From Crateriforma spongiae (GTDB lineage Bacteria; Planctomycetota; Planctomycetia; Pirellulales; Pirellulaceae), in NCBI RefSeq assembly GCF_012290005.1, contig NZ_JAAXMS010000001.1, positions 558,001 to 622,000 of the forward strand: a stretch of 64,000 nt of DNA. Reading direction: 5' to 3'. Positions 9,466-18,621 of the stretch are shown piece by piece. Under the pieces are notes generated by a model. The model was not told the origin of the DNA. It did no database searches and was given only the letters and a program-made list of their open reading frames with translations. Within the stretch, counting starts at the first letter, position 1. Each line of letters starts with the position of its first letter. The position numbers were made by a program, and so were the translations under genes.

Positions 9466-10472
9466 GTCTCCGCGACACCGTCGATCCAGCAATTTCCCCG
9501 GCGGTCGACAAAACCCAAGTGCCCACCGCCGGGTACCAACACCCGTTGGACCGAAGTTGAAAATTCGGCTGCCTGGTCACCTCGGAAACACGTGATCGGA
9601 ACGATTGGGTCATTGATCGCGGCGACCAAACACGTCGGCGTGCGAATCGATCCGGTGACCCGGCGGGCCGAACAGGTGTCGTAGTAATGCATCGCGTCCT
9701 TGAATCCGGCCAGCGGCGCGGTCAGACGGTCGTCGAAATCCCACAGCGTTTTGGGCGGGGCGGTCGCCAACAAGTCATCGACCCATTGGTGACGCCGGGC
9801 GACGTGTGGAAGTCCACGCAGCAAACGTTTCAAAAAATACCGGCTGTAGACGCGACGCAGACCCGTCAACATGTGCCGACTGCAGCATGCCAGATCCACT
9901 GGTGGAGCGACGACGAAGGCCGCAATCAGTCGATCAAAAAAATCGTTGTCGGATGAAGGGTGCACTGATCGATGTCCCAGCATCCGAAGCACTTGGTTGC
10001 CGCCCATCGAAAACCCTGCCACGCCCAATGGGCCGTCGGTCCGTGCCGCGATGTAGTCCAACGCGTCGGCGCAGTCATCACTGCGGCCGGCGTGGGTGAT
10101 TTGATTGGAAAGCTTAGTCGCGGCACCGCATACACGTTGGTCCATCCGAAACACTCGAATGCCTCGCCGTGTCAGCCGGTCAGCGATCCGCACCATGTAC
10201 GACGATCGATGGCAACCACAAAGACCATGAACCAACAAAACGGACGGCGTCGACCCGGCGAATTCACCACGCGGTTCATCATCCGGTAACGTGGGCAGGT
10301 CTTCGTGTAGGACGATGGTGTCGTCGTCACGAGTTGGAACCAGATGGGGAATCGGTCTCAAAACGGGCGACCTGCCTGAACGCAGCGTTGCCAACGTCTG
10401 TAGATGACCACCCCGCCACAATGGATGCGGTAGGAACGGGGGAACGCTGGTGGCTATCTGGCTTGTCTTCAT
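9408..10472 (-). CDS. YheT-like alpha/beta-fold hydrolase
   Basis: This 354-residue cytoplasmic hydrolase belongs to the AB-hydrolase YheT group. It has the typical opening PHPLWRGGHLQTL, the oxyanion region LLVHGLCGCHRSSYM, and the nucleophile elbow GVAGFSMGGN with serine as nucleophile. The C-terminal histidine is in PGGGHLGFVD. The family acts on esters or amides of unknown physiological identity. It lies 55 bases downstream of the HlyD adaptor gene on the same strand, so it may be the last gene of that exporter unit. The 3' end overlaps the ferredoxin gene. Confidence 0.85.
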   Translation of the reverse strand: MKTSQIATSVPPFLPHPLWRGGHLQTLATLRSGRSPVLRPIPHLVPTRDDDTIVLHEDLPTLPDDEPRGEFAGSTPSVLLVHGLCGCHRSSYMVRIADRLTRRGIRVFRMDQRVCGAATKLSNQITHAGRSDDCADALDYIAARTDGPLGVAGFSMGGNQVLRMLGHRSVHPSSDNDFFDRLIAAFVVAPPVDLACCSRHMLTGLRRVYSRYFLKRLLRGLPHVARRHQWVDDLLATAPPKTLWDFDDRLTAPLAGFKDAMHYYDTCSARRVTGSIRTPTCLVAAINDPIVPITCFRGDQAAEFSTSVQRVLVPGGGHLGFVDRRGNCWIDGVAETYFSTQFGVGSISSATGEP

Positions 10473-10527
10473 GGCAAGCGTTGGTCACCACAAAATGAAC
10501 CGACGGGAAAGGACGACATCGGCAATC

Positions 10528-11727
10528 TTAGCGTTGGCGGACCAACACGCCATCGGAGACTTCATCACTCGGGTAGACGATCACTTGGTCACCAGGCTTT
10601 GCACCGGAGATGATTTCGGCTTTCATTCCATTGTTTTGGCCAATCTGTACGGGGGTTGCGACCGCCCGACCGCTTTTGACTCGGAACAGCATCCATTGGG
10701 GGCCGTCACGATAGAGTGCGCTGGTGGGAACAACCAGAGTCTCGTCCGTACTCCACGTCACGATCTGGCAATCGACGCGAAAGTTGTCGCCCAGCATGGC
10801 CGGGTTTCCACCCGGGTCGGCGAAATCCACGATCACGTTGACTCGTTGTTCTTCGACTCCCAGTGCGGAAACTTTGGTGAACCCTGAGGGTTCGATCAGA
10901 CGCACGACGCCGTGCAACGGATCGGCGCCGCCCCACTGATTCATAATGACGCGATCGCCCGCCGAAATGCGAACGGCGTCGCGTGATAGAACATCGACGA
11001 CCACTTCCAAATCGCTGGGGTCACCAAGTTCCATCAACGGCTGACCCGCGGTGACCACCGTCGTGCTTTCTTCATAGATTCTCAGCACTCGTCCGTTGAT
11101 CGGCGAACGAATCTCCAACGCCATCGCTTTGCCGCTGTCGTCGGGCGATTCGGTCAGAATCAATGCGGCACGTTGGAGTTCCAATTCATACTCCGCAATA
11201 TCGACGCCGAACGTGGCTGCGCGGACTTTTTCGGTCAGTTGGCGGAACTGTAATTCCTTTTGTTCAAACTCCGTTTGCGATGTCGCGTTGGCGGTCAGCA
11301 ACTTTCTCAGGCGACCCATTTCTCGCTCGGCAAACTGCAGTTCGGCTTCCGCCTGCGATAGTTCGGCTTTGGACGATTCCAGTCGCTGTTCGGCCGCCCG
11401 GATACGTGCTTGCGCTTGGGCGATTTCTCGCGGATCTAGCAGTTGCGGGTTGGTCGGTTCCAAGCGAGCCAAGACGGTCTGGTTGGAGAGAACTTCGTCG
11501 CCCACATCCCAGGTGATACGCAGCAATCGACTCGGCAGAGGCGCCGACACGACGTAGCGTTCACGAATTCGAGTGACCCCATCATCTTCGATCGATACCA
11601 TCAACGGGCCGTTTTGAAGCACATCAGTGTCGACCATCACAGGACGCGGCGACAACGCGAGGTAGCCGGCACCGCCCAGCAACGCCAGGATGGTGGACCA
11701 CAGAACGATCTTTTTCGCGAATGACAT
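10528..11727 (-). CDS. HlyD/MFP-family periplasmic adaptor of an ABC exporter
   Basis: This 399-residue protein has one N-terminal membrane anchor (about residues 8-28), a biotinyl-lipoyl-like segment, a long alpha-helical hairpin (roughly 100-180, rich in Glu, Ala and Arg) and a beta-barrel domain near SRDAVRISAGDRVIM. This is the membrane fusion protein layout, linking an inner-membrane pump to an outer-membrane channel or delivering substrate in the periplasm. The upstream permease and ATPase genes complete an ABC exporter of MacAB/DevABC type. No TolC-like gene is nearby. Confidence 0.88.
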   Translation of the reverse strand: MSFAKKIVLWSTILALLGGAGYLALSPRPVMVDTDVLQNGPLMVSIEDDGVTRIRERYVVSAPLPSRLLRITWDVGDEVLSNQTVLARLEPTNPQLLDPREIAQAQARIRAAEQRLESSKAELSQAEAELQFAEREMGRLRKLLTANATSQTEFEQKELQFRQLTEKVRAATFGVDIAEYELELQRAALILTESPDDSGKAMALEIRSPINGRVLRIYEESTTVVTAGQPLMELGDPSDLEVVVDVLSRDAVRISAGDRVIMNQWGGADPLHGVVRLIEPSGFTKVSALGVEEQRVNVIVDFADPGGNPAMLGDNFRVDCQIVTWSTDETLVVPTSALYRDGPQWMLFRVKSGRAVATPVQIGQNNGMKAEIISGAKPGDQVIVYPSDEVSDGVLVRQR

Positions 11728-11759
11728 GGTTGAAACGGTTCGTCAAAATGAAACTGTGA

Positions 11760-14123
11760 TTACTCGCGACTTTTCAAAACGTCGACCAAGTCCAAATGGT
11801 CCAGTCGGCGTCGCACGATCAGTCCGCTGATCGCCGATGCCAGCGTGACCAACAGTGCCGACCTCGCATAACTGGCGGCGGTGATTGTCAGCGGGATTCG
11901 AAAGGATTCGGATTCAAAGCCTTTGACCATCGCGTAACAAAAGCCATATCCGATCGCCCAACCCAATGGAATCGCCGCAAGCGTGATCAAGGCGAGTTCG
12001 CCCAACAGGATCGTCGACACTTCGCCGCGTGTGAATCCGATCACTCGCAAGGTTGCCAATTCACGTGCGCGTTCGTCGACGGCGATTCTGGCGGTGTTGT
12101 AAACGACGCCGACCGCAATGATTCCTGCAAACAGCAACGTGAAAGAAAGCATGGTGTTTTGATTCTTGGCGATGGTTTCATCGAACTGTTCCACCGTCGC
12201 ACGTTTGACTGATACCGCGGCGACTCGCGGTGTTTGTTTGAAATCTTGATACAGCGTCGCTTGGTGCCGCGAATCGACGGTCAAAAAGGCTGCCGACACG
12301 GCATCGGTTTCGCTCATCAAACGATTCAGTGTTTGACGGTCCATGTAAGCGTTCATTCCCGCGTATTCTTTCGTCACCATGCTGACGACCAGATCGCGAC
12401 TCGGACGCTGCCCCTCCAACACTTGAACGTGAATCAAATCTCCGGTACGGACATCCAAACGCTCCGCCAATGCGTCGCTGACGACGATTCCGTGATTGGG
12501 AATGATGACCTGCCGGCCATCGGGACGAAGCAAACGATAAAGCGACCCGTCGGGTTCCAAACCCAAAATGCTGGTCCGGTAGTCATGATGCTGGTGGCGC
12601 AGACGAACGGCCACGGCACGCATGGGTTCGACGTGTTGCACCCCGCGCATGTGTCGCAGGTCGTCCAGGACGTCTGGCGATGTGGTTTGTGTGAACACCA
12701 GCTGTATGTCATGTCGCTGTGATTGCCAGAACTGAAAGCGAATCAATTCATCCAACGCATCCTGAAAAAATCCGCTCATCACCACCACGGACACGGCCGC
12801 GGCGATGCCAAGTGACGACATCGCGGCGCTAACCGATTTGCGTTCGATCGTGCGCACAATCATCCGCACGACCACGGGAAACCAATGCGAAAGCCCCAGA
12901 CGCTCCAGCCAAGAGCGCCGGTACACCTTGGGGGCTTCTGGTCGCATCGCTTCGGCTGGTTGAAAGTCAATCGCACGATAGACCGACCGCAACGATCCGA
13001 TCACCGCTGCCACCAAGGCAATCACGATCGCCAAGGCAATGACGCGATAGTCGGGTTGGTAAACAAAGGTCGGGAACCGATAGAATTCCATGTACAACTT
13101 TGCCAAGCCGCCGCCCATCCAGTACCCGAGAAACGAACCGGTCACCGCGGCCATCGTTGAAACCATCAGCGCCGGTTGAAGGTAGTGCCATCCGATTTCG
13201 CGATTGGTGTAACCGAACGCTTTCAGTGATGCGATGATGCCGCGTTGCGTTGCGACCCGACGTGATGCGACCAAATTCAGCAGGAACGCAGCAACGGACA
13301 GGAAAATGATTGGCGAAATCAATCCGGTGCTGCGAAGCGATCGTATCTCGTCATCCAGAAAGCGAGCCGACAGTTGTTGGGTTCGGTCGATCGCGCCGAC
13401 GCTTCCATAAGGCTCAAGCAAGCGGTCCAGCCTGGCTTTGATATCCTCGATATTTCCGCCGCGTTGAACTTGAATGGCAAGGCTGTTGAAGGCACCGTCC
13501 ATGTCAAATGCGGCTTCGACGTGGCGTTCGGGTTGCCAAAACACACCGAATCGTCGGTTGTCGGGCAATAAATCACCGCCGCGAATTTCAAAAACGTATT
13601 CCGGTGACAGGGCCACACCAACGACGACTAGTTCTTGAAGACGTTCGTTGATGATCGCGGAGATCCGATCGCCGATACCGAGATTGTTCGCATCCACAAA
13701 CGCCGCACTGACCAAAACCTCGTCCGGGCGTTGTGGATCGGGAAAACGCCCGTCTTTCAGATGCAGGTTGTTCAACGGTAATGGCCGCCGGTCTGGCAGC
13801 GAAATGATGCGACCGACCGCGGGTTCGGCCAAACCGGGGACGTCCAATGTGACGTCGCTGACGATTCGAGATTGCACCCGAGCGACGCCGGGAAACAAGG
13901 CGACCGTGTCGGCAAGATGCACCGGAGCCCGGTTGACGGTGACAAATAGATCAGCGAAACGATAGCGATCGTAGTAAGCGTCGCGTGTGTCCAGCAAGAA
14001 TCGCAGGGTCCCCAACGACATCACAAACACCGCGACGCCACTGGCAATCACTGCGGCGATGGCAAGCGATTGACCTCTGCTTTGCCAAAGCTCACGAAGC
14101 ATCTTTCGGTGCAGGCTTCGCAT
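11760..14123 (-). CDS. FtsX/MacB-like ABC transporter permease
   Basis: This 787-residue membrane protein has an N-terminal transmembrane helix (residues about 18-38), a periplasmic domain, two FtsX-type membrane blocks (around 280-390 and 680-780) and an internal helix near 440. That duplicated layout matches large permeases of the LolC/MacB/DevC clan that act as mechanotransmission exporters. ATG at 14123 (MRSLHRKML) is chosen; a TTG two codons earlier directly abuts the ATPase stop codon. It sits between the ATPase and HlyD genes, so the three form one exporter operon. Substrate unknown. Confidence 0.87.
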   Translation of the reverse strand: MRSLHRKMLRELWQSRGQSLAIAAVIASGVAVFVMSLGTLRFLLDTRDAYYDRYRFADLFVTVNRAPVHLADTVALFPGVARVQSRIVSDVTLDVPGLAEPAVGRIISLPDRRPLPLNNLHLKDGRFPDPQRPDEVLVSAAFVDANNLGIGDRISAIINERLQELVVVGVALSPEYVFEIRGGDLLPDNRRFGVFWQPERHVEAAFDMDGAFNSLAIQVQRGGNIEDIKARLDRLLEPYGSVGAIDRTQQLSARFLDDEIRSLRSTGLISPIIFLSVAAFLLNLVASRRVATQRGIIASLKAFGYTNREIGWHYLQPALMVSTMAAVTGSFLGYWMGGGLAKLYMEFYRFPTFVYQPDYRVIALAIVIALVAAVIGSLRSVYRAIDFQPAEAMRPEAPKVYRRSWLERLGLSHWFPVVVRMIVRTIERKSVSAAMSSLGIAAAVSVVVMSGFFQDALDELIRFQFWQSQRHDIQLVFTQTTSPDVLDDLRHMRGVQHVEPMRAVAVRLRHQHHDYRTSILGLEPDGSLYRLLRPDGRQVIIPNHGIVVSDALAERLDVRTGDLIHVQVLEGQRPSRDLVVSMVTKEYAGMNAYMDRQTLNRLMSETDAVSAAFLTVDSRHQATLYQDFKQTPRVAAVSVKRATVEQFDETIAKNQNTMLSFTLLFAGIIAVGVVYNTARIAVDERARELATLRVIGFTRGEVSTILLGELALITLAAIPLGWAIGYGFCYAMVKGFESESFRIPLTITAASYARSALLVTLASAISGLIVRRRLDHLDLVDVLKSRE

Positions 14124-14129
14124 CACCAA

Positions 14130-14849
14130 TCACCAGGACATCGATGACACGGGCGCTTTGGTGGAATTGCACGTTTCATCGACAATCACACCGTCTCGCA
14201 TGGACACAATACGGTCGGCGATCTGACCAATCGCCGCATTGTGTGTGATCACCGCCGTCGTCGTCCCTAATTCCGCGTTGATGTTGGAGATCGCTTCCAA
14301 AACGGTGATTCCCGTATGAGCGTCCAATGCACCGGTGGGTTCATCGCATAGCAGGACGTCGGGCCTTTTGGCGATGGCCCGGGCGATGGCCACCCGTTGT
14401 TGCTGGCCGCCGGAAAGCTGACTGGGGAAGTGATCCAAACGATCGGACAGCCCCACAATGTCCAAGGCTTCTTCGGCGGTCATCGGATCGGCGGCGATGT
14501 CGGTCACTAGGCTGACGTTTTCGCGTGCCGTCAGACTGGGAATCAGGTTGTAGAACTGGAAGACGAAACCAACGGATTCTCGTCGAAACCATGTCAAGCG
14601 GTTGGCGTCCGCGCGTGTCATGTCCAGATCGCGGTAACGGACTTCGCCCGCGGTCGGAACATCCAATCCGCCCATGATGTTCAGCAACGTGCTTTTGCCG
14701 CTGCCGCTGGGGCCCAACAAGACGACGAATTCACTCTCAGGAATCCGCAGATTCACGCCACGTAGAGCGTGGACCTGGACTTCGCCCATCGGATAAACCT
14801 TGGTCAATCCGCGGATGTCGTAAACCGTTTCGTTGGGATCACTGGGCAT
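14130..14849 (-). CDS. ABC transporter ATP-binding protein (MacB/LolD type)
   Basis: This 239-residue ATPase has all family motifs: Walker [10 protein letters not shown] (residues 46-54), Q-loop [14 protein letters not shown], signature LSGGQQQR, Walker [13 protein letters not shown] and H-loop VITHN. The sequence is closest in style to the LolD/MacB exporters that pair with FtsX-fold permeases. The ATG at [15 protein letters not shown] is chosen; the frame is open 53 codons further, but that part lacks homology features and would leave little room before the divergent gene. It is the first gene of a three- or four-gene export unit. Confidence 0.92.
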   Translation of the reverse strand: MPSDPNETVYDIRGLTKVYPMGEVQVHALRGVNLRIPESEFVVLLGPSGSGKSTLLNIMGGLDVPTAGEVRYRDLDMTRADANRLTWFRRESVGFVFQFYNLIPSLTARENVSLVTDIAADPMTAEEALDIVGLSDRLDHFPSQLSGGQQQRVAIARAIAKRPDVLLCDEPTGALDAHTGITVLEAISNINAELGTTTAVITHNAAIGQIADRIVSMRDGVIVDETCNSTKAPVSSMSW

Positions 14850-15124
14850 CAAAGCCGATCGGTTGATGGGGCCGCAGATACGGAATTGCCCCGGTTGCTG
14901 GGCTGTTGACTGGATGGCGGCTCGTTCAACAGTGTATCGCCTGCCATCGACGGGGCACGACGCTTGGTCGGATTCGGTTGTGATCGACGGGGATTGGTCC
15001 GAGAACAAAAGCTGTTACCATCGAATCACAGATGCCCATTTTGGGGCCTGACAGAGTGCCGGGCCTTTGCATCGTGTCCAATCGCGTTCCGCAGTTACCT
15101 CCGGCGTTCATCACGCCACGCCCG

Positions 15125-15700
15125 ATGCAATTGATCCGATCCTTTATTGCTGTTCCGTTGGAGAAACCGGTCGAACGATCGGCCGTCAAACTGCTGAAAT
15201 CGTTGCAGCAAGAACAGGATGGTATTCGTTGGGTACCGGCGGAAAATTTGCATCTGACTTTGAAATTTTTGGGCGACGTGGACAACCGTCAGGTGCCCGC
15301 GGTTTGCGAAGCGATTCGTTCGGTGGTGTCACAAGTGGATGCGTTTCCGCTGGCGTTTCGCGGAACCATGGCGCTGCCCTCCGATTTGAAGGCTCGCGTT
15401 TTGTGCGCGGGGGTGGACGACCCAACGCAAACGCTGGTTCAGATGGTCGCTTCGCTTGAAACGGCGATGGCGGAATTAGGGTTCAAACCGGAGGCTCGTG
15501 ACTATGTGCCTCACCTGACCTTGGGCCGGGTTCGCAAGACGTCGCGTCGCGCCAACGATGATGTTTTGCGCCGTCTGCGGGCACAACAGGACGTTCATCT
15601 GGGAACCATGACCGCCGATCGCGCCCTGTTGATGGCCAGCTTTCTGGATCGCGGTGGCCCCACGTACCAAGTCATGGCGACGATTCCATTCGGGCAGTAA
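15125..15700 (+). CDS. thpR: RNA 2',3'-cyclic phosphodiesterase
   Basis: This 191-residue protein is of the 2H phosphoesterase superfamily (LigT/ThpR). Two catalytic HxTx motifs are present: HLTL at residues 43-46 (WVPAENLHLTLKFLG) and HLTL at 130-133 (YVPHLTLGRV). The enzyme hydrolyses 2',3'-cyclic phosphate ends of RNA. The ATG at MQLIRSFIAVPL gives the standard N-terminus (RSFIA); the frame is open upstream to 15032, but without family features. The gene is divergent from the ABC ATPase gene. Confidence 0.88.
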   Translation: MQLIRSFIAVPLEKPVERSAVKLLKSLQQEQDGIRWVPAENLHLTLKFLGDVDNRQVPAVCEAIRSVVSQVDAFPLAFRGTMALPSDLKARVLCAGVDDPTQTLVQMVASLETAMAELGFKPEARDYVPHLTLGRVRKTSRRANDDVLRRLRAQQDVHLGTMTADRALLMASFLDRGGPTYQVMATIPFGQ

Positions 15701-15790
15701 GACCTGGGCGGCCCGCCGTGACGGTCAGATCGGCTCGCGGCCTTTCGTGCTGGCCAAAATCGTCGAGGTCAAATCGTATGAGGGATTCCA

Positions 15791-16168
15791 ATGAGTGACG
15801 AAACCACCACCATCGCCGAGCTGAAACAGGTGGTCGATCGTTTTGTCAGCGAACGGGAATGGCACGCGTTTCACAACCCGAAAAATCTTGCGATGTCGCT
15901 GTCGATCGAGGCAGCCGAACTGATGGAACACTTTCAGTGGCTGACTCAGGACGAAGCAGACGCGGTCATCGGACAACCTGAAAACCGTCACGAAATTGGC
16001 GAGGAAATTGCGGATTGCCTGGCTTATCTGCTGTCACTGGCGAACGTGATGAACTTGGATTTGGACCAAACCCTGCGGCGGAAAATGGTGAAAAACGCCG
16101 CAAAATATCCGGTCGAAACGTCACGTGGCGTGGCGCGGCCGAACCCCTCGGGCGAAACAAGCGTCTAA
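15791..16168 (+). CDS. MazG-like nucleotide pyrophosphohydrolase
   Basis: This 125-residue all-alpha NTP pyrophosphohydrolase is of the MazG/RS21-C6 (dCTPase) type. The metal-binding acidic motifs are visible as SIEAAELMEHFQW (ExxE) and EIGEEIADCLAYLL (ExxD). The family removes pyrophosphate from non-canonical or excess dNTPs. A single domain of this length matches the short RS21-C6 group rather than full MazG. The start follows a G/A-rich segment and the MSDETTTIAELKQ opening is usual for the group. Confidence 0.85.
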   Translation: MSDETTTIAELKQVVDRFVSEREWHAFHNPKNLAMSLSIEAAELMEHFQWLTQDEADAVIGQPENRHEIGEEIADCLAYLLSLANVMNLDLDQTLRRKMVKNAAKYPVETSRGVARPNPSGETSV

Positions 16169-16228
16169 AAGGTATCTGCATCGCCGGCCGGTATCCGACG
16201 GCGACGTCGCCAAATGCTCGGACGCGTC

Positions 16229-16234
16229 TATAAT
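16229..16234 (+). promoter_or_regulatory. Candidate -10 element of the hflX promoter
   Basis: A perfect TATAAT lies 33 bases before the proposed ATT start codon of hflX. The -35 region 17 bases upstream (GTCGCC) is weak. Transcription starting about seven bases after the hexamer would give a leader of roughly 25 bases that just includes the AGGAG ribosome binding site at 16256-16260, which fits the upstream start well. Confidence 0.45.
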
Positions 16235-16266
16235 GATGGCGTCCTCGAAAACCCCAGGAGTCATCG

Positions 16267-17703
16267 ATTTCTACCTATCGTGAACCACGCAACCAGGCGT
16301 TTGACGAACCGGAAAAAAGCATTCTGGCAAGGCTGATTTTGCCGGATCAAACGGTCGATGACGATCCACTGGAAGAACTGCATGGGCTGGCGATCACCGC
16401 CGGTACCGAAGTCGTGGACGAATTGATCCAGCGACGCCCCAATCCAAGCCACTCGACCTATTTGGGAAAAGGAAAGGTCGAGGAGCTACGGATGCTGGTC
16501 CAAGAACATGACGCGGACGTGGTCATTTTCGACAACGACTTGTCGCCCGCGCAGGTCCGTAATTTGGAAAAAGAGGTCAAGGCGAAAGTGCTTGACCGGA
16601 CCGAGTTGATTCTGGACATCTTTGCCGCCGGTGCCCGCACCCATGAATCGCGTTTGGCGATCGAGCTGGCGCAGCTGGAATATTCGTTGCCGCGTCTGAA
16701 ACGAATGTGGACGCACCTTTCGCGTCAATCCATGGGCGTGGGGATGCGGGGCCCCGGAGAAAAACAATTGGAAGTCGACCGGCGCCTGGCGCAAAAGCGA
16801 ATCCGTGATCTGAGGGCGGAACTGTCGAAGGTCGAACGTCGACGCGAAGTTCAGGTGGCGTCACGCAAAGAAGCTCCCACGGTGTCATTGGTTGGCTACA
16901 CCAACGCCGGCAAAAGCACGTTGATGAATCGGCTGACCGAAGCCGATGTAGAAGCCGCGGATAAACTGTTCGCAACGCTCGATACCCGCACCCGTCGCTG
17001 GGCCATTCCCGGTTGGGGCACGGTTCTGCTGAGTGATACGGTCGGGTTTATCCGAGACCTGCCACACTCGTTGGTTGCCAGCTTCAAGTCGACGTTGGAA
17101 GAAACTCGGCAAGCCGAATTGCTTCTGCATGTTGCTGACGCGAGTCACCCCAACGTTTTTCAGCAAATTTCATCGGTCTATGCCGTTTTGGAAGAACTGG
17201 GCATTGAAGAGAAGCGGACGCTGCTGTTGCTGAACAAGATTGACATGATCGATTCACCGATACAGTTAAATCGAGTGCTGGATCGCTACCCCAATGCGAT
17301 TCCAGTCAGCGCGCGGCAAGGTAAAGGAATGGATGCGTTGACCGAAGCCGTTGGGCAGGTGCTGGGAAGAGAGTTCTTGGATTTGAAAGTGACGGTCGAT
17401 CCCGCCGATGGAAGACTGCTGGCGTACTTGGCGTCCAAGGGCGAGGTGAAGGCTCGCGACTTTGAATCGGACAAAGTGCAGATTCACGTCCGCATGCCGG
17501 CCGGGGCAATGGGACCGGTTCATCGATGGGCCTTGGAAATCACTCCGGTGCAACGGTTCGAATCCGGTGGCTTGGCGGCCAAGGAAGATGATCGTGGCAC
17601 GGGCGACGAATCGATCGGCGGTCCGGCCAACAACGATATGCCGCCGATGGGCAATGAGTCCTTCGACGCTGAAATCCCCAGGTCCAGCGGCGAAGTTGCC
17701 TAA
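16267..17703 (+). CDS. hflX: Ribosome-associated GTPase HflX, probable ATT start
   Basis: This is a 478-residue HflX GTPase of the Obg-HflX superfamily, which rescues stalled ribosomes by splitting 70S. The N-terminal HflX domain (ILARLILPDQ, then the glycine-rich YLGKGKVEEL) is followed by a helical linker with GMRGPGEKQLEVDRR and the G domain with G1 VGYTNAGKST, G3 DTVGFIRDLPH and G4 LLNKIDM. No ATG, GTG or TTG precedes the TTG at 16339, which would cut into the conserved first strand. The codon at 16267 is ATT, six bases after a perfect AGGAG, and yields MSTYREPRNQAF. The frame closes upstream at 16234-16236. Confidence 0.85.
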   Translation: MSTYREPRNQAFDEPEKSILARLILPDQTVDDDPLEELHGLAITAGTEVVDELIQRRPNPSHSTYLGKGKVEELRMLVQEHDADVVIFDNDLSPAQVRNLEKEVKAKVLDRTELILDIFAAGARTHESRLAIELAQLEYSLPRLKRMWTHLSRQSMGVGMRGPGEKQLEVDRRLAQKRIRDLRAELSKVERRREVQVASRKEAPTVSLVGYTNAGKSTLMNRLTEADVEAADKLFATLDTRTRRWAIPGWGTVLLSDTVGFIRDLPHSLVASFKSTLEETRQAELLLHVADASHPNVFQQISSVYAVLEELGIEEKRTLLLLNKIDMIDSPIQLNRVLDRYPNAIPVSARQGKGMDALTEAVGQVLGREFLDLKVTVDPADGRLLAYLASKGEVKARDFESDKVQIHVRMPAGAMGPVHRWALEITPVQRFESGGLAAKEDDRGTGDESIGGPANNDMPPMGNESFDAEIPRSSGEVA

Positions 17704-17788
17704 GCATCGAAGCTTTTGATCGGTCGCCACCCTTCCACCTGAGCTTTTTTCATCCGCCGTTGTGTTTGTTCACTTGGAGTGCTGTTGA

Positions 17789-18577
17789 ATGTGGACGCGG
17801 TGGAACCCCGATGGCAGCACCGCCATTGTCACGGGGGCAAGCAGCGGAGTCGGTTATCAATTCTGTCGCTTGGCGACATCCAAGGGATGCCGCGTCGTCG
17901 CGGTGGCTCGGCGTTTGGAAAAACTGGAACAGTTGCTTCAAGATTGTCCCAAGGGGGCGGTCCGTTTGGTGCCGGGCGATATCACCTCGAACCAGACGTG
18001 TGATTCGGCCATCGAAACGGTCCAAGACTGGAGCGGCGGTCAACTGGATCTGCTTGTCAACAACGCCGGGATTGGTGCCATCGGACCTTTCGTTGACGCC
18101 TCCCCGGACCGACTTCGCCGCATCATGGAAGTCAACTTTTTCGCAGCCACCGAATGGACCCGCAGGTGTTTGCCTTCATTGTTGCGGGGGCGAAACCCGG
18201 TCGTTTGCCACGTGGGAAGCGTCCTTGGACACTGCGGTGTGCCCAATAAAAGCGAATACTGCGCCAGCAAATTCGCCCTGCATGGTTGGCATGATGCGAT
18301 CTGTGCCGAACTGCGTGGCACCGTCCTGCGGTCGACTTTGGTTAGCCCGAGCACCACAAGAAGCGAATTTTTTGATTCGCTGATTGATTCGGATCCGGCC
18401 CAGCGTTCTGTCAGTGTCGGATCTTGGCCACCGGAAAAGGTCGCCCGGGAAATGTTTCACGCAATCGTCCGACGACGACGCGAAGTCGTTTGCAGTGTGG
18501 GTGGGAAAGCGTTGGTTTGGGCTGACCGACTTTTTCCCGGGATGACCCACCGAATTTTGTCGCGAACGGCAAAGTAA
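17789..18577 (+). CDS. Short-chain dehydrogenase/reductase (SDR)
   Basis: This is a 262-residue classical SDR. The Rossmann cofactor motif is TGASSGVG (residues 15-22), the structural NNAG follows LDLLV, and the catalytic triad is visible as GSVLGHCGVPNKSEYCASK, with Ser, Tyr and Lys in the usual spacing. An arginine-rich stretch after the second strand (VAVARRLEKL) suggests NADP preference, which is inference. It stands alone between hflX and a convergent ATPase gene; substrate unknown. Confidence 0.88.
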   Translation: MWTRWNPDGSTAIVTGASSGVGYQFCRLATSKGCRVVAVARRLEKLEQLLQDCPKGAVRLVPGDITSNQTCDSAIETVQDWSGGQLDLLVNNAGIGAIGPFVDASPDRLRRIMEVNFFAATEWTRRCLPSLLRGRNPVVCHVGSVLGHCGVPNKSEYCASKFALHGWHDAICAELRGTVLRSTLVSPSTTRSEFFDSLIDSDPAQRSVSVGSWPPEKVAREMFHAIVRRRREVVCSVGGKALVWADRLFPGMTHRILSRTAK

Positions 18578-18585
18578 ACTTCGTT

Positions 18586-18607
18586 CTGGCGGTGGTTGAT
18601 CCGCCAG
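18586..18607. terminator. Hairpin between convergent genes, possible bidirectional terminator
   Basis: A perfect seven-base inverted repeat (CTGGCGG / CCGCCAG) with an eight-base loop lies between the stop codons of the convergent SDR and ATPase genes. No T-run follows on either strand, so an intrinsic terminator is not proven. Confidence 0.35.
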
Positions 18608-18621
18608 CTAAGAAGTGGGGG

